Shown here: in pieces, positions 1 to 8,763 of the stretch
How positions within the stretch are numbered: position 1 is the stretch's first letter
Layout of the letters: every line of letters begins with the position of its first letter
Source of the DNA: Kosakonia arachidis
Lineage (GTDB): Bacteria > Pseudomonadota > Gammaproteobacteria > Enterobacterales > Enterobacteriaceae
Assembly: GCF_900116535.1 (NCBI RefSeq)
Contig: NZ_FPAU01000001.1
Coordinates: 124,001 to 188,000, forward strand
Reading direction: 5' to 3'
Length of the DNA: 64,000 bases
Position numbers and translations under genes: made by a program
Notes under the pieces: generated by a model
The model's input: the letters and a program-made list of their open reading frames with translations, nothing else
Databases searched by the model: none
Told to the model about the DNA's origin: nothing

Positions 1-825
1 CAGCTTTATAGCGAGATTGGCGTCTTTTTGTGGATCGCGCTGATTGCCGTGACGGTGTCAGTGCTGAATAGCTTTTTTATCAGCCACTATGTGTTCCGCT
101 GGCGTACGGCGATGAACGAATACTATATGGCGCATTGGGGGCATCTGCGCCATATCGAAGGGGCCGCGCAGCGTGTGCAGGAGGATACCATGCGTTTTGC
201 CCAGACGCTGGAAGATATGGGCGTCAGCTTTATCAATGCGGTCATGACGCTGATTGCGTTTTTGCCGGTGCTGGTGGCGCTGTCGCCGCATGTGCAGAAC
301 CTGCCGCTGGTGGGGCATATTCCTTATGGTCTGGTGATCGCCGGAATTAGCTGGGCACTGTTTGGCACGGTACTGTTGGCATTTATCGGTATCAAGCTGC
401 CTGGCCTGCAGTTTAAAAATCAGCGCGTTGAGGCTGCCTACCGTAAAGAGCTGATTTATGGCGAGGATGATGCCTCGCGCGCTCAGCCGCCGACCATCGC
501 CGCGCTGTTCGGTGCCGTGCGCCGCAACTATTTTCGTATCTATTTCCACTACACCTATTTCAACATTGCCCGTATCCTCTACCTGCAAGTTGACGTAGTG
601 TTTGGCCTGATTGTTCTGTTCCCGACCATTGCTGCGGGGGCGATCACCTTTGGCCTGATGCGCCAAATCACCAATGTGTTTGATCAGGTGCGTAGCTCGT
701 TCCAGTATTTGATCGCCTCCTGGACGACGCTGGTGGAGCTGATGTCCATCTACAAACGCTTGCGCAGTTTTGAGTATGAACTGAACGGCCAGGAAATTGT
801 GCCTGTGCCTCACCGTTTTGGTTAA
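1..825 (+). CDS. sbmA: SbmA peptide antibiotic transporter, 3' part (partial)
   Basis: The frame is open from base 1 and ends in TAA at 823-825, giving the last 274 residues of a protein that is about 406 residues in E. coli; the start lies outside the window. SbmA is a proton-driven inner-membrane dimer that imports proline-rich peptides, microcins B17 and J25 and other peptide-like compounds. The visible part has several long hydrophobic segments and ends in the charged C-terminal region expected for the SbmA/BacA family. The next gene, yaiW, starts 13 bases after the stop, the same pairing as in E. coli, where the two are co-transcribed. Identification rests on strong recall of the family sequence and on synteny. 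Confidence 0.95.
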   Translation, partial: QLYSEIGVFLWIALIAVTVSVLNSFFISHYVFRWRTAMNEYYMAHWGHLRHIEGAAQRVQEDTMRFAQTLEDMGVSFINAVMTLIAFLPVLVALSPHVQNLPLVGHIPYGLVIAGISWALFGTVLLAFIGIKLPGLQFKNQRVEAAYRKELIYGEDDASRAQPPTIAALFGAVRRNYFRIYFHYTYFNIARILYLQVDVVFGLIVLFPTIAAGAITFGLMRQITNVFDQVRSSFQYLIASWTTLVELMSIYKRLRSFEYELNGQEIVPVPHRFG

Positions 826-838
826 CACAAGGAACGTT

Positions 839-1948
839 ATGGTTTACGTCCCCCGTTTTAGCTTGCTGCTGGCGGCCTTGATCCTTGCCGGTTGTAGCAC
901 GCAAGGCCCGGTCTCCCAGCGGGAGGCGGAGAAAGAAAAAGAGAGCAAAAAAACATTGGATGTGGCAAGCGTGGTACGGCAGAAAATGCCCGCCAGCGTG
1001 AAAGATCGCGATGCATGGGCGCAGGATATCGCCACCACATTTAGCAGCCAGAAGCTGGCGCCGACGCTGGAGAATATCTGCTCGGTGCTGGCGGTGGCCC
1101 AGCAGGAGTCGAACTATCAGGCCGATCCTGCCGTGCCGGGTCTGAATAAAATCGCCTGGAAAGAGATTGATAAGCGCGCGCTGCGGATGCACATTCCGCC
1201 GCTGTTGGTGCATACCGCCCTGAAAATCCCTTCACCGAACGGCAAAAGCTACAGCGAGCGGCTGGACAACGTCAGGACGGAAAAAGAGCTAAGCGCCATT
1301 TTTGACGACTTTATCAATATGGTGCCAATGGGGCAGACGCTGTTTGGTTCCTTCAACCCAGTGCGTACCGGCGGTCCGATGCAAATCAGCGTGGCGTTTG
1401 CCGAACAACACACCGAGGGTTATCCGTGGAAGATGGACGGCACGGTACGTCAGGAAGTGTTCAGCCGTCGCGGCGGTTTATGGTTCGGCACTTACCATCT
1501 ACTGAATTATCCCGCTAACTATAGCGCGCCGATTTACCGTTTCGCCGACTTTAACGCCGGGCTCTACGCCAGCCGCAATGCGGCGTTTCAGAATGCGGTC
1601 AGCAAAGCGACGGGCGTGAAACTGGCGCTGGATGGCGATGTGATCCTTTACGGCAGCAGCGATACGGGCACGACGGAACAGGCAGTAAGAAAGCTAGGGC
1701 CGAAGCTGGGAATGAGCGATCGCGATATTCGCCGTCAACTGGAGCGCGGCGACAGTCAGAAGTTTGAAGAGACAAAGCTGTACCGTGAAGTTTATCGTCT
1801 GGCGGAACAGAAAAGCGGCAAAACGCTGCCGAGAGAGATGTTGCCGGGGATCCAATTAGAAAGCCCGAAAATCACACGCAACCTGACTACAGCATGGTTT
1901 GCGAAGCGTGTCGACGATCGTCGGGCTGCCTGCATGGTGCAGAATTAA
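839..1948 (+). CDS. yaiW: YaiW outer-membrane lipoprotein (DUF1615)
   Basis: This 369-residue protein has a lipoprotein signal: a short hydrophobic stretch ends in a lipobox LAGC with the lipidated cysteine at residue 19. The start at 839 is chosen because the signal peptide then begins immediately and AAGGAA lies just upstream; an in-frame ATG-like extension to 797 would run into sbmA and place charged residues before the signal. YaiW is a surface-exposed lipoprotein that in E. coli works with SbmA in uptake of proline-rich peptides. The gene follows sbmA directly, supporting a shared transcript. The rest of the protein matches the DUF1615 family; no catalytic motif is recognised. Confidence 0.93.
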   Translation: MVYVPRFSLLLAALILAGCSTQGPVSQREAEKEKESKKTLDVASVVRQKMPASVKDRDAWAQDIATTFSSQKLAPTLENICSVLAVAQQESNYQADPAVPGLNKIAWKEIDKRALRMHIPPLLVHTALKIPSPNGKSYSERLDNVRTEKELSAIFDDFINMVPMGQTLFGSFNPVRTGGPMQISVAFAEQHTEGYPWKMDGTVRQEVFSRRGGLWFGTYHLLNYPANYSAPIYRFADFNAGLYASRNAAFQNAVSKATGVKLALDGDVILYGSSDTGTTEQAVRKLGPKLGMSDRDIRRQLERGDSQKFEETKLYREVYRLAEQKSGKTLPREMLPGIQLESPKITRNLTTAWFAKRVDDRRAACMVQN

Positions 1949-2253
1949 TGCAGGTGGTGTCGTCGCCAGCGCAGGAAAAGACCGATGACACCCAACAATG
2001 CACTTCCCGCAAGGAACGGCACGAGGCCAAACAGCGTGCCGACGCCAAACCCCAGTTCAACGTGTGGGCGGGAGGCGTCCTGAACCTGCATCAATCTTTC
2101 GAACACGCCTGGCGCGTGTACCAACAGGTTCAACAACTGCGCACCTGCCCAGAAGCAGAGCAGGACAAACACGGCATAGGCAATATTGCCTGGCCTTGAG
2201 GCATCACGTTTTTTCGCGCCCGTGAAGGGTTTTGACAGGGAAAAATCAGCCAT
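1945..2253 (-). CDS. yaiY: YaiY inner-membrane protein (DUF2755)
   Basis: A 102-residue small membrane protein with two hydrophobic segments at about residues 23-45 and 68-92 and a histidine-rich tail (RRHHLH). It matches E. coli YaiY in length, sequence and position between yaiW and yaiZ. It is convergent with yaiW and the two genes overlap by four bases at their 3' ends. Its function is unknown; the family belongs to a group of small inner-membrane proteins in enterobacteria. No catalytic motif is visible. Confidence 0.9.
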   Translation of the reverse strand: MADFSLSKPFTGAKKRDASRPGNIAYAVFVLLCFWAGAQLLNLLVHAPGVFERLMQVQDASRPHVELGFGVGTLFGLVPFLAGSALLGVIGLFLRWRRHHLH

Positions 2254-2533
2254 AAGACCTCCGTTACTCTTTACTCAATTTGTTGCTTACCTTTCAGTAA
2301 CGCAGCAGGATGTGCTGGTCAGTATTCAGGCTAATTTTGACAGTTGCGCCCTGTTGTCAACATCAGAATGGTGATAATTTCCCTCCGGGAAGGTTACCGG
2401 TTGAGTGATTTTTGTTGGCGCTCACATTTTTGTAACATTTTCATTACTCAAGTAACATTTCGGATTTTCCACACATAACACAGACCTGAAAGACAGGCTA
2501 TGTGATGATGCCTTTTTGACTGCCGGAGTTGTC

Positions 2534-2755
2534 ATGAAGCTGCCTACGAAAATACGCCGTGACTGGCACTATTACGCGTTTGCGATTGGGTTAATTTTTA
2601 TTCTGAATGGGGTTGTGGGTCTGCTGGGGTTTGAGGCCAAAGGCTGGCAAACTTATGCCGTCGGGCTGGTGACCTGGGTGATTGGCTTTTGGCTGGCAGG
2701 GTTGATTATCCGCCGCCGCCAGGAAGAGGAGGAGGCAGCGGATAAAGCAAAGTAA
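2534..2755 (+). CDS. yaiZ: YaiZ small inner-membrane protein (DUF2754)
   Basis: A 73-residue protein with a basic N-terminus (MKLPTKIRRDW), two transmembrane stretches near residues 13-30 and 38-58, and a charged Arg/Glu-rich tail. The start at 2534 matches the E. coli homologue; the longer reading from 2516 adds six residues without support. The gene is convergent with ddlA, with only three bases between the two stops. Function is not known. Confidence 0.9.
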   Translation: MKLPTKIRRDWHYYAFAIGLIFILNGVVGLLGFEAKGWQTYAVGLVTWVIGFWLAGLIIRRRQEEEEAADKAK

Positions 2756-2758
2756 TGC

Positions 2759-3859
2759 TTAACCGTTGACGGAAATTTTCAGCGTGCTGTTCACCTGATG
2801 GCGCGCAATAGCCAGTTCAATCAGGCGGGTGATCAGATCAGGGTAGCTGATGCCGCTCGCCTGCCACAGTTTTGGATACATGCTGATATTGGTAAATCCC
2901 GGCAGTGTGTTGATCTCATTGATAACGACCTCGTTGTCCGGCGTCAGAAACACATCGACGCGCGCCATTCCTTCACAGCCCAGCGTCTGGTACGCCTGCA
3001 CCGCAATCTGACGGATCTTGTCATTGATCTCCGGTGCGATATCCGCAGGCACCACCACCTGCGCGCCGTTTTCATCAATGTATTTGGTGTCGTAAGCGTA
3101 GAACTCGCTGTGCAGCACGATTTCGCCACAGGTACTGGCCTGCGGATCGTCATTGCCGAGTACTGCGCATTCGATCTCACGACCTTTGATGCCTTTCTCA
3201 ACGATGACTTTTTTGTCGAACTCAAACGCCAGGCGCGCCGCTTCATGATACTGCGCTTCGCTGGTCACTTTGCTGACGCCAACGGACGAGCCCTGGTTGG
3301 CCGGTTTGACGAACAGCGGCAGGCCGAGTTGCGCTTCAACGTCGCTAAAGGCGATCTGCTGACGATTGGTGCGCGTCAGGGTGATAAATGGCGCGACAGA
3401 TAATCCAGCATCGCGCAGTAAACGTTTGGTGACATCTTTATCCATGCAGGCCGCTGAAGCGAGCACGTCGGAGCCGACAAACGGCAGGTTCGCCAGGCGC
3501 AGCATGCCCTGCAAGGTGCCATCTTCGCCCAACGTACCGTGGACGATAGGGAAAATCACATCGACATTCGGCAACGGCGCACTGTTTTGTGCCTGAATAA
3601 GCTGCTGCGCGGTATTGCCAGGCACCAGCGCCACGCTGTTTTGCGACGGATTCAGCGCAATACGCGCCGGATCGCTGGCGTTAAGCAGGTAATTATTCAC
3701 ATCGCTGATATGCCATTGACCCTGTTTATCAATCCCCAGTAGCACAACCTCAAAGCGCGACTTATCCATGGCATCGACAATATTTTTTGCTGACTGTAAC
3801 GACACCTCGTGTTCCGCTGATTTGCCGCCGAAGACGACTCCTACCCGCAGTTTTGCCAT
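2759..3859 (-). CDS. ddlA: D-alanine--D-alanine ligase A
   Basis: This 366-residue ATP-grasp enzyme joins two D-alanines with ATP to make the dipeptide that ends the peptidoglycan stem peptide; it acts in the cytoplasm. Motifs seen are the N-terminal [10 protein letters not shown] (around residue 11), the ATP-grasp stretch [11 protein letters not shown] (around 180) and [10 protein letters not shown] (around 320), which holds the metal-binding and oxyanion residues. Length agrees with E. coli DdlA (364). The start at 3859 is the ATG matching the family N-terminus; six upstream residues of the longer frame are not conserved. It is divergent from an extensin-like gene 106 bases away, which may share the control region. 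Confidence 0.97.
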   Translation of the reverse strand: MAKLRVGVVFGGKSAEHEVSLQSAKNIVDAMDKSRFEVVLLGIDKQGQWHISDVNNYLLNASDPARIALNPSQNSVALVPGNTAQQLIQAQNSAPLPNVDVIFPIVHGTLGEDGTLQGMLRLANLPFVGSDVLASAACMDKDVTKRLLRDAGLSVAPFITLTRTNRQQIAFSDVEAQLGLPLFVKPANQGSSVGVSKVTSEAQYHEAARLAFEFDKKVIVEKGIKGREIECAVLGNDDPQASTCGEIVLHSEFYAYDTKYIDENGAQVVVPADIAPEINDKIRQIAVQAYQTLGCEGMARVDVFLTPDNEVVINEINTLPGFTNISMYPKLWQASGISYPDLITRLIELAIARHQVNSTLKISVNG

Positions 3860-3965
3860 TTCTACGTTCACCCACACTTATTTACAAAACACATACCATA
3901 GCACGACGAAACGCACGATTCGCGGCCTTCTGCCATAATGTTTTGGGGAAAGCTGAGGAGGAGAC

Positions 3966-4649
3966 GTGCGCGTAAAAAGCCTGGTCGTTGTATGCACTCT
4001 ACTGGCGCTGATGCTGGCGGGTTACCGCTACTTACCGCCTTATTACAATCCCTTCGCGCCGCTACAGTTGAGCGATCCGCCAGGACGCATCACTCAGTTT
4101 AAGTTACGACGCCTGTCGCCGTCTGCCTGTGCCGCACTGCTGGCGCAGGCCAATCAGCAGCAGCTTATTACCTCCGTTGCGGTAGCGAACAGCGGCGGTG
4201 ACTGCCCGTTAACCGATGTGGTACGGGTGCGTGATTTCGGCACGGTGAAACTGAGCAGCAGTTTTCTGGCGAGTTGCCCGCTGGCGCTTAGCTCTGCGTT
4301 GTTTATCGAACAGCAGGCGCGACCGCTGACTGAACATTTTACCGGCCAGCCGCTGCGCCAGGTAGACCATCTGGGCAGCTATGCGTGCCGCAATATTTAT
4401 AATCGTGTTGATGCCCGGCGTAGTGAACACGCTAGTGCCGAAGCACTGGATATGAGCGCCTTTCGCCTGGCGGATGGTCAGCGGGTGACAGTGCTCAATG
4501 GGTGGCGGCAGCCTGAAACACAGCCGTGGTTGCGGGCGATGCTAAGCGCCAGTTGCGGTTATTATGGCAATGGCCTTGGACCCGAATACAATGCCGCTCA
4601 TGCCAACCATTTTCATCTGGGCATGCGCGGGTTCGGGCTGTGCCGCTAA
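3966..4649 (+). CDS. Extensin-like family protein, putative periplasmic LAS-fold metallopeptidase
   Basis: A 227-residue protein starting with GTG, preceded by a strong GAGGAGGAG ribosome site. Residues 4-19 form a hydrophobic signal or anchor, so most of the protein should face the periplasm. Six cysteines (55, 80, 104, 141, 197, 226) suggest disulfides. The C-terminal half carries S-x-H155-x(6)-D162 and an HANHFH motif (His212, 215, 217), the zinc-ligand pattern of the LAS group (VanX/VanY, MepA, hedgehog). I recognise the extensin-like C-terminal family common in proteobacteria; substrate is not established. E. coli K-12 has no gene here. Its divergent placement beside ddlA makes a role in peptidoglycan D,D-peptide cleavage an attractive inference, not a demonstrated one. 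Confidence 0.8.
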   Translation: MRVKSLVVVCTLLALMLAGYRYLPPYYNPFAPLQLSDPPGRITQFKLRRLSPSACAALLAQANQQQLITSVAVANSGGDCPLTDVVRVRDFGTVKLSSSFLASCPLALSSALFIEQQARPLTEHFTGQPLRQVDHLGSYACRNIYNRVDARRSEHASAEALDMSAFRLADGQRVTVLNGWRQPETQPWLRAMLSASCGYYGNGLGPEYNAAHANHFHLGMRGFGLCR

Positions 4650-4818
4650 GTATAATCCACTGTAAAAAAATGGTTTTTATGCGTGCGCTATGGCGGTGTG
4701 CAATGGCTGACAGATAAAACACCGAATTAGCATTAACCGCATCTCTGGTGACTCATCCATGGCGCATTCTTGTTAACCTGTGCGCTGTTTGTCAAAACCT
4801 CAACAAATACGCGTATTT

Positions 4819-6009
4819 ATGGAATCCTGGAAGGTCAATCTTATCTCGGTGTGGTTCGGTTGTTTTTTCACCGGTCTCGCCATCAGTCAAATTTTGCCGT
4901 TTTTGCCGTTATACGTTGCGCAGTTAGGTGTGACCTCGCACGAAGCACTGTCGATGTGGTCGGGATTAACGTTCAGCGTGACCTTCCTCGTCTCTGCCAT
5001 TGTGTCGCCGATGTGGGGTAGCCTTGCGGATCGCAAAGGACGCAAACTGATGTTATTGCGCGCCTCGTTGGGCATGGCGATCACTATTCTGTTGCAGGCA
5101 TTTGCTACCAACGTCTGGCAGTTGCTGATCCTGCGCGGCATCATGGGGCTGACTTCGGGTTATATTCCGAATGCGATGGCGCTGGTGGCATCGCAAGTCC
5201 CACGAGAGCGCAGCGGCTGGGCGTTGAGTACGCTTGCAACTGCACAGATCAGCGGTGTGATCGGCGGGCCATTGATGGGCGGGTTTCTGGCTGACCATTT
5301 AGGGCTGCGCATCGTGTTTATCATCACCGCACTGTTGTTAGTCGTGAGCTTTCTGGTCACGCTGTTTCTGATTAAAGAGGGCGTGCGTCCGACAGTGAAA
5401 AAGGGCGAGCGGCTGAGTGGTAAAGCGGTGTTCTCCACCTTGCCTTATCCGGCGCTGGTCATCAGTCTGTTTATCACCACTATGGTGATTCAATTGTGCA
5501 ACGGTTCTATCGGCCCGATCCTTGCTCTGTTTATTCAGTCGCTGTCGCCGCATACCACTAATATTGCTTTTCTCAGCGGATTGATCGCCGCTGTACCCGG
5601 TGTTTCAGCGCTGCTTTCCGCACCGCGCCTTGGCAAACTGGGTGACCGGATAGGCACCTCTCGCATTTTGATGGGCACGTTGGGTTGCGCGGTGGTGTTG
5701 TTCTTCGCCATGTCATTTGTCACGTCACCACTGCAACTTGGCATTCTTCGCTTTATGCTCGGTTTTGCCGATGGCGCAATGTTGCCAGCGGTGCAGACAC
5801 TGTTGCTGAAATACTCCAGCGATCAGGTGACCGGACGTATCTTTGGCTATAACCAGTCGTTTATGTATCTGGGAAATGTCGTTGGGCCGTTAATGGGGGC
5901 ATCGGTATCGGCAATGGCGGGTTTCCGTTGGGTATTTATCGCCACTGCCGTTGTGGTACTCATTAATTTCTGGCAGTTAGTAGTGGTATTTCGCCGGGTG
6001 AAGCGCTAA
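4819..6009 (+). CDS. MFS multidrug efflux transporter, MdtG-like
   Basis: A 396-residue major facilitator with twelve predicted hydrophobic segments. The loop 2-3 signature [11 protein letters not shown] and its second-half counterpart LGKLGDRIG are both present. Sequence resembles E. coli MdtG (drug:H+ antiporter-1 group) throughout, but divergence is clear and the location, after ddlA rather than near mdtH, says it is a paralogue and not mdtG itself. The ATG at 4819 is chosen because it lines up with the MdtG N-terminus; a GTG at 4780 would add 13 residues and neither site has a good ribosome site. A terminator follows directly. Substrates cannot be told from sequence. Confidence 0.85.
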   Translation: MESWKVNLISVWFGCFFTGLAISQILPFLPLYVAQLGVTSHEALSMWSGLTFSVTFLVSAIVSPMWGSLADRKGRKLMLLRASLGMAITILLQAFATNVWQLLILRGIMGLTSGYIPNAMALVASQVPRERSGWALSTLATAQISGVIGGPLMGGFLADHLGLRIVFIITALLLVVSFLVTLFLIKEGVRPTVKKGERLSGKAVFSTLPYPALVISLFITTMVIQLCNGSIGPILALFIQSLSPHTTNIAFLSGLIAAVPGVSALLSAPRLGKLGDRIGTSRILMGTLGCAVVLFFAMSFVTSPLQLGILRFMLGFADGAMLPAVQTLLLKYSSDQVTGRIFGYNQSFMYLGNVVGPLMGASVSAMAGFRWVFIATAVVVLINFWQLVVVFRRVKR

Positions 6010-6018
6010 CGCTGCAAA

Positions 6019-6040
6019 CAGGCCGAAATTTTTCGGCCTT
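6019..6040 (+). terminator. Rho-independent terminator after the MFS gene
   Basis: AGGCCGAAA and TTTCGGCCT form a hairpin with a tiny loop starting 10 bases after the MFS stop codon. The T-run downstream is weak, so termination strength is uncertain. Confidence 0.65.
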
Positions 6041-6055
6041 ACTATAATTATTACT

Positions 6056-6182
6056 TATACACGTTATCCTTCACACTGCCTCTTTGTAAGCTTCGCCTTT
6101 GCACCCCAGTCATTTACTTATGTCAGCTCCTGGGGCTGCGCAGTCTTGCCGCCTCGACGCAGTGTGAATGATTTTGTGTATA
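6056..6182. repeat. ERIC element (enterobacterial repetitive intergenic consensus)
   Basis: A 127-base palindromic unit bounded by TATACAC and GTGTATA. Inside are TTCACACTGC at 6069-6078 and its exact reverse complement at 6159-6168, and the core with CCCCAG, TTACTTATGT and CTCCTGGGG, which matches the well-known ERIC primer sites. Length is that of a full ERIC. ERICs are non-autonomous imperfect palindromes found in enterobacterial intergenic DNA, often transcribed. It lies between the MFS terminator and the iraP promoter region. Confidence 0.9.
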
Positions 6183-6396
6183 TATAAAATAACGCTTCAG
6201 CCGCTTCGTATTCCTTTTTTAGCGCCACTAACAGATTAATTGAATTGGCTTAAGTTACCAGTGAAACGTTTCGCTAACCTTTTTATTTGTGTGTATTTAA
6301 GGACTGTGAAAAAATGCACAAAATAAAAAGGTATCTTCTTTGCAACATCAGAACTGAGTGCTAACGTCTTCCCACATCACATAAGGAAATTGCGCT
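6183..6396 (+). other. iraP upstream region
   Basis: AT-rich leader DNA between the ERIC element and iraP. It holds the LacI-type palindrome at 6259-6277. ATAAGGAA at 6379-6387 is the ribosome site. No ORF was recognised. Confidence 0.5.
6259..6277. promoter_or_regulatory. Palindrome resembling a LacI-family operator upstream of iraP
   Basis: GAAACGTTTC is a perfect ten-base palindrome within CAGTGAAACGTTTCGCTAA. From memory this is close to the RbsR operator CAGCGAAACGTTTCGCTG (16 of 18 positions) and generally to LacI/GalR-type sites. It lies about 120 bases before the iraP start. Binding is not shown; the identity of a regulator is inference. Confidence 0.45.
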
Positions 6397-6657
6397 ATGA
6401 AAAATCTCATTGCTGAGTTGTTGGTTAAGCTTGCGGAAAAAGAAGAGGAGTCGAAAGAGTTGGTCGCCCAGGTGGAGGCACTGGAAATTGTAGTGACTGC
6501 GCTGCTGCGTCAAATGGCCGCATCTGAACAACAGGCGCTGATTGTAAGTATTGAAGGTGCGCTGGACGAAGTCAGACAGGGAACGCACGTTACCGATCAG
6601 GACACGGAGTTGTTGCAACAGTACCTAAAAAAGCTTTTAAGGCATCCGCGTAACTAA
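6397..6657 (+). CDS. iraP: Anti-adaptor protein IraP
   Basis: An 86-residue protein, the same length as E. coli IraP, opening MKNLIAELL and ending in the family's KKLLRHPRN-type tail. IraP binds the response regulator RssB and stops it handing sigma S (RpoS) to ClpXP, so RpoS rises during phosphate starvation. Residues 1-45 are heptad-like and fit the known coiled coil. The single cysteine of the E. coli protein near residue 23 is valine here. ATAAGGAA lies before the ATG. Its neighbours phoA and psiF are phosphate-starvation genes, and clpX, the protease it indirectly restrains, lies at the window's far end. Confidence 0.95.
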   Translation: MKNLIAELLVKLAEKEEESKELVAQVEALEIVVTALLRQMAASEQQALIVSIEGALDEVRQGTHVTDQDTELLQQYLKKLLRHPRN

Positions 6658-6673
6658 ATCTTTTCCCCTGCCG

Positions 6674-6707
6674 CTGTCATTTGGCTGTCATACGCGCTGC
6701 CTATATT
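6674..6707 (+). promoter_or_regulatory. PHO box and -10 element of phoA
   Basis: CTGTCATTTGGCTGTCAT at 6674-6691 has both seven-base repeats of the PhoB consensus separated by four bases. A -10-like TATATT follows at 6702-6707, ten bases after the box, where PhoB replaces a -35 element. The arrangement is that of E. coli phoA. Confidence 0.88.
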
Positions 6708-6754
6708 CGCTCTGTTTTATTTTCTTTAAGTATTTGTACATGGAGAATATTAAA

Positions 6755-8170
6755 GTGAAACAGAGCACATTATACCTCGCGTTACTACCTGTCTTTTTTA
6801 CCTCTGTTATTTATGCAGAAACAACAGCAACCTCTGTTCTTGATCATCGGGCTGCTCAGGGTGATATTTCCACACCTGGTGGTGCGCGTCGTCTGACTGC
6901 CGATCAAACCGCTGCATTGCGTGATTCACTCACCGATAAGCCCGCTAAAAATATTATTTTATTAATTGGCGATGGTATGGGCGATTCAGAAATTACCGCT
7001 GCGCGAAATTATGCCGAAGGCGCGGGTGGATATTTCAAAGGAATTGACGCATTACCGTTAACCGGTCAGTACACGCACTATGCGCTGGACAAAAAAACCG
7101 GTAAACCGGATTACGTGACGGATTCGGCTGCCTCAGCCACCGCCTGGAGCACCGGCGTCAAAACTTACAACGGCGCGCTCGGCGTCGATATTCATGAAAA
7201 AGATCATATAACCCTCCTCGAGATGGCGAAAGCGGCGGGGCTGGCGACCGGCAACGTCTCTACCGCTGAGTTGCAGGATGCCACGCCGGCGGCGCTGGTT
7301 TCGCATGTGATCTCCCGTCGCTGCTACGGCCCGACGGTGACCAGCGAAAAATGCGCCGTCAACGCGCTGGAAAAAGGCGGTAAGGGCTCGATCACGGAGC
7401 AACTGCTGAATGCTCGCGCGGATGTGACGCTGGGCGGCGGTGCGAAAACCTTCGGCGAAACCGCGACGGCGGGCGAGTGGCAGGGGAAAACACTGCGCGA
7501 GCAGGCCCAGGCCCGCGGTTACCAGATAGTGAGCGATGCCTCTGCGCTGACGGCCATTACCGAAGCTAACCAGGATAAACCGCTGCTCGGCCTCTTCGCC
7601 GAGGGCAATATGCCGGTACGTTGGGAAGGGCCGAAAGCGTCGCTGCACGGTAATCTCGACAAACCTGCCGTGACCTGTACGCCGAATGCCAAACGTACCG
7701 ACAGCGTACCGACGTTGGCAGCAATGACCGAAAAGGCCATTGATCTGCTGAGCAAAAACGAGAAGGGCTTCTTCCTGCAGGTGGAAGGCGCGTCTATTGA
7801 TAAACAGGATCACGCAGCGAATCCGTGCGGTCAGATTGGTGAAACTGTCGATCTGGATGAAGCGGTGCAGAAGGCGCTGGAATTTGCGAAAAAAGAGGGC
7901 AATACGCTGGTGATAGTGACTGCCGACCACGCGCACGCCAGCCAGATTATCCCGGTGGATACCAAAGCGCCGGGGCTGAGCCAGGCGCTGAATACCAAAG
8001 ATGGCGCGGTAATGGCGATAACCTACGGCAACTCGGAAGAGGAGTCGATGGAACACACCGGTACGCAAGTCCGCATTGCGGCTTACGGCCCGCGTGCCGG
8101 CAATGTGGTGGGGTTAACCGATCAGACCGATCTGTTCTACACCATGAAAGCGGCCCTGAACCTGAAGTAA
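6755..8170 (+). CDS. phoA: Alkaline phosphatase
   Basis: A 471-residue precursor, the length of E. coli PhoA. The start is GTG at 6755, as in E. coli, with GGAG at 6742 as ribosome site; in-frame ATGs at 6734 and 6740 precede it but add residues absent from the family. A Sec signal peptide covers about residues 1-21 and ends in an Ala-rich cut site. The catalytic serine lies in DSAASATAW near residue 123; metal-binding stretches [27 protein letters not shown] and MEHTGTQV are intact, as are the cysteines of the two disulfides. The enzyme is a periplasmic Zn/Mg phosphomonoesterase that frees phosphate. It is controlled by PhoB, whose gene is 14 kb downstream. Confidence 0.98.
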   Translation: MKQSTLYLALLPVFFTSVIYAETTATSVLDHRAAQGDISTPGGARRLTADQTAALRDSLTDKPAKNIILLIGDGMGDSEITAARNYAEGAGGYFKGIDALPLTGQYTHYALDKKTGKPDYVTDSAASATAWSTGVKTYNGALGVDIHEKDHITLLEMAKAAGLATGNVSTAELQDATPAALVSHVISRRCYGPTVTSEKCAVNALEKGGKGSITEQLLNARADVTLGGGAKTFGETATAGEWQGKTLREQAQARGYQIVSDASALTAITEANQDKPLLGLFAEGNMPVRWEGPKASLHGNLDKPAVTCTPNAKRTDSVPTLAAMTEKAIDLLSKNEKGFFLQVEGASIDKQDHAANPCGQIGETVDLDEAVQKALEFAKKEGNTLVIVTADHAHASQIIPVDTKAPGLSQALNTKDGAVMAITYGNSEEESMEHTGTQVRIAAYGPRAGNVVGLTDQTDLFYTMKAALNLK

Positions 8171-8176
8171 CGGCTG

Positions 8177-8211
8177 CCCGGCGGTAAATCTCTTCCGCCG
8201 GGTGGTTTTTT
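8177..8211 (+). terminator. Rho-independent terminator after phoA
   Basis: CCCGGCGG at 8177-8184 pairs with CCGCCGGG at 8195-8202, followed by GGTTTTTTC. It sits between phoA and psiF, so psiF must be reached by read-through or by its own promoter. Confidence 0.85.
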
Positions 8212-8261
8212 CAGTAATTAAGACCATCCTTAAAGGGTCACATTGACAGAAGGATGGAGCA

Positions 8262-8582
8262 ATGAAAATAACAGTTCTGGTTACCCTCATCTTTGGTCTG
8301 TTGTTTGTCGGTACGCTCAGTGCGGCGGAAAAAACACTGACCCCGCAACAACAACGTATGACGCTTTGTAATCAACAAGCCAAGACACAAACCCTGACAG
8401 GCGATGCCCGTAAGACGTTTATGAGCAACTGCCTGAAAACCACCAAAATCGAGCCTGGGCAAAAAAGTCTGACGCCGCAACAGCAGCGGATGCGCGAATG
8501 TAATGCTCAGGCAACACAGCAATCGCTGAAAGGCGAAGATCGCAGTAAATTCATGAGCGGCTGCCTGAAAAAAACACAGTAA
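8262..8582 (+). CDS. psiF: Phosphate-starvation-inducible protein PsiF
   Basis: A 106-residue exported protein: residues 1-21 are a signal peptide ending in SAA. The mature part is an internal duplication; the unit beginning LTPQQQRM and ending in FMSNCLK or FMSGCLK occurs twice (about residues 26-59 and 69-102), each with two cysteines. This is the PsiF repeat pair. In E. coli, psiF is co-induced with phoA at low phosphate; its molecular task is unknown. GGATGGAG lies before the ATG. A terminator-like hairpin separates it from phoA. Confidence 0.95.
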   Translation: MKITVLVTLIFGLLFVGTLSAAEKTLTPQQQRMTLCNQQAKTQTLTGDARKTFMSNCLKTTKIEPGQKSLTPQQQRMRECNAQATQQSLKGEDRSKFMSGCLKKTQ

Positions 8583-8589
8583 TTCAGCC

Positions 8590-8618
8590 GGGTGGGCGTT
8601 CCGTTTCGCTCACCCTTT
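8590..8618 (+). terminator. Possible terminator after psiF
   Basis: GGGTG at 8590-8594 and CACCC at 8611-8615 frame an imperfect hairpin just past the psiF stop. The T-run after it is short, so this is tentative. Confidence 0.4.
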
Positions 8619-8763
8619 ACGCTTCCTCCCACGTTCTTATTGCCCGTTCCTCAATCTCTGCCAGGCTTAAACGGTGAGCAATGTTTCACTTTTGTCTCTC
8701 TTGGTGGTTGTGCGCTGTCCGGCGTTACGCCCGCTTTTGCAACACTGACCCGGGAGAAAAAAT

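Noticed and set aside
7133-8068. Long minus-strand ORF of 311 codons opposite phoA
   Set aside because: It is an antisense shadow of a highly conserved gene; composition is Arg/His/Gln-rich and no family or ribosome site is recognised.
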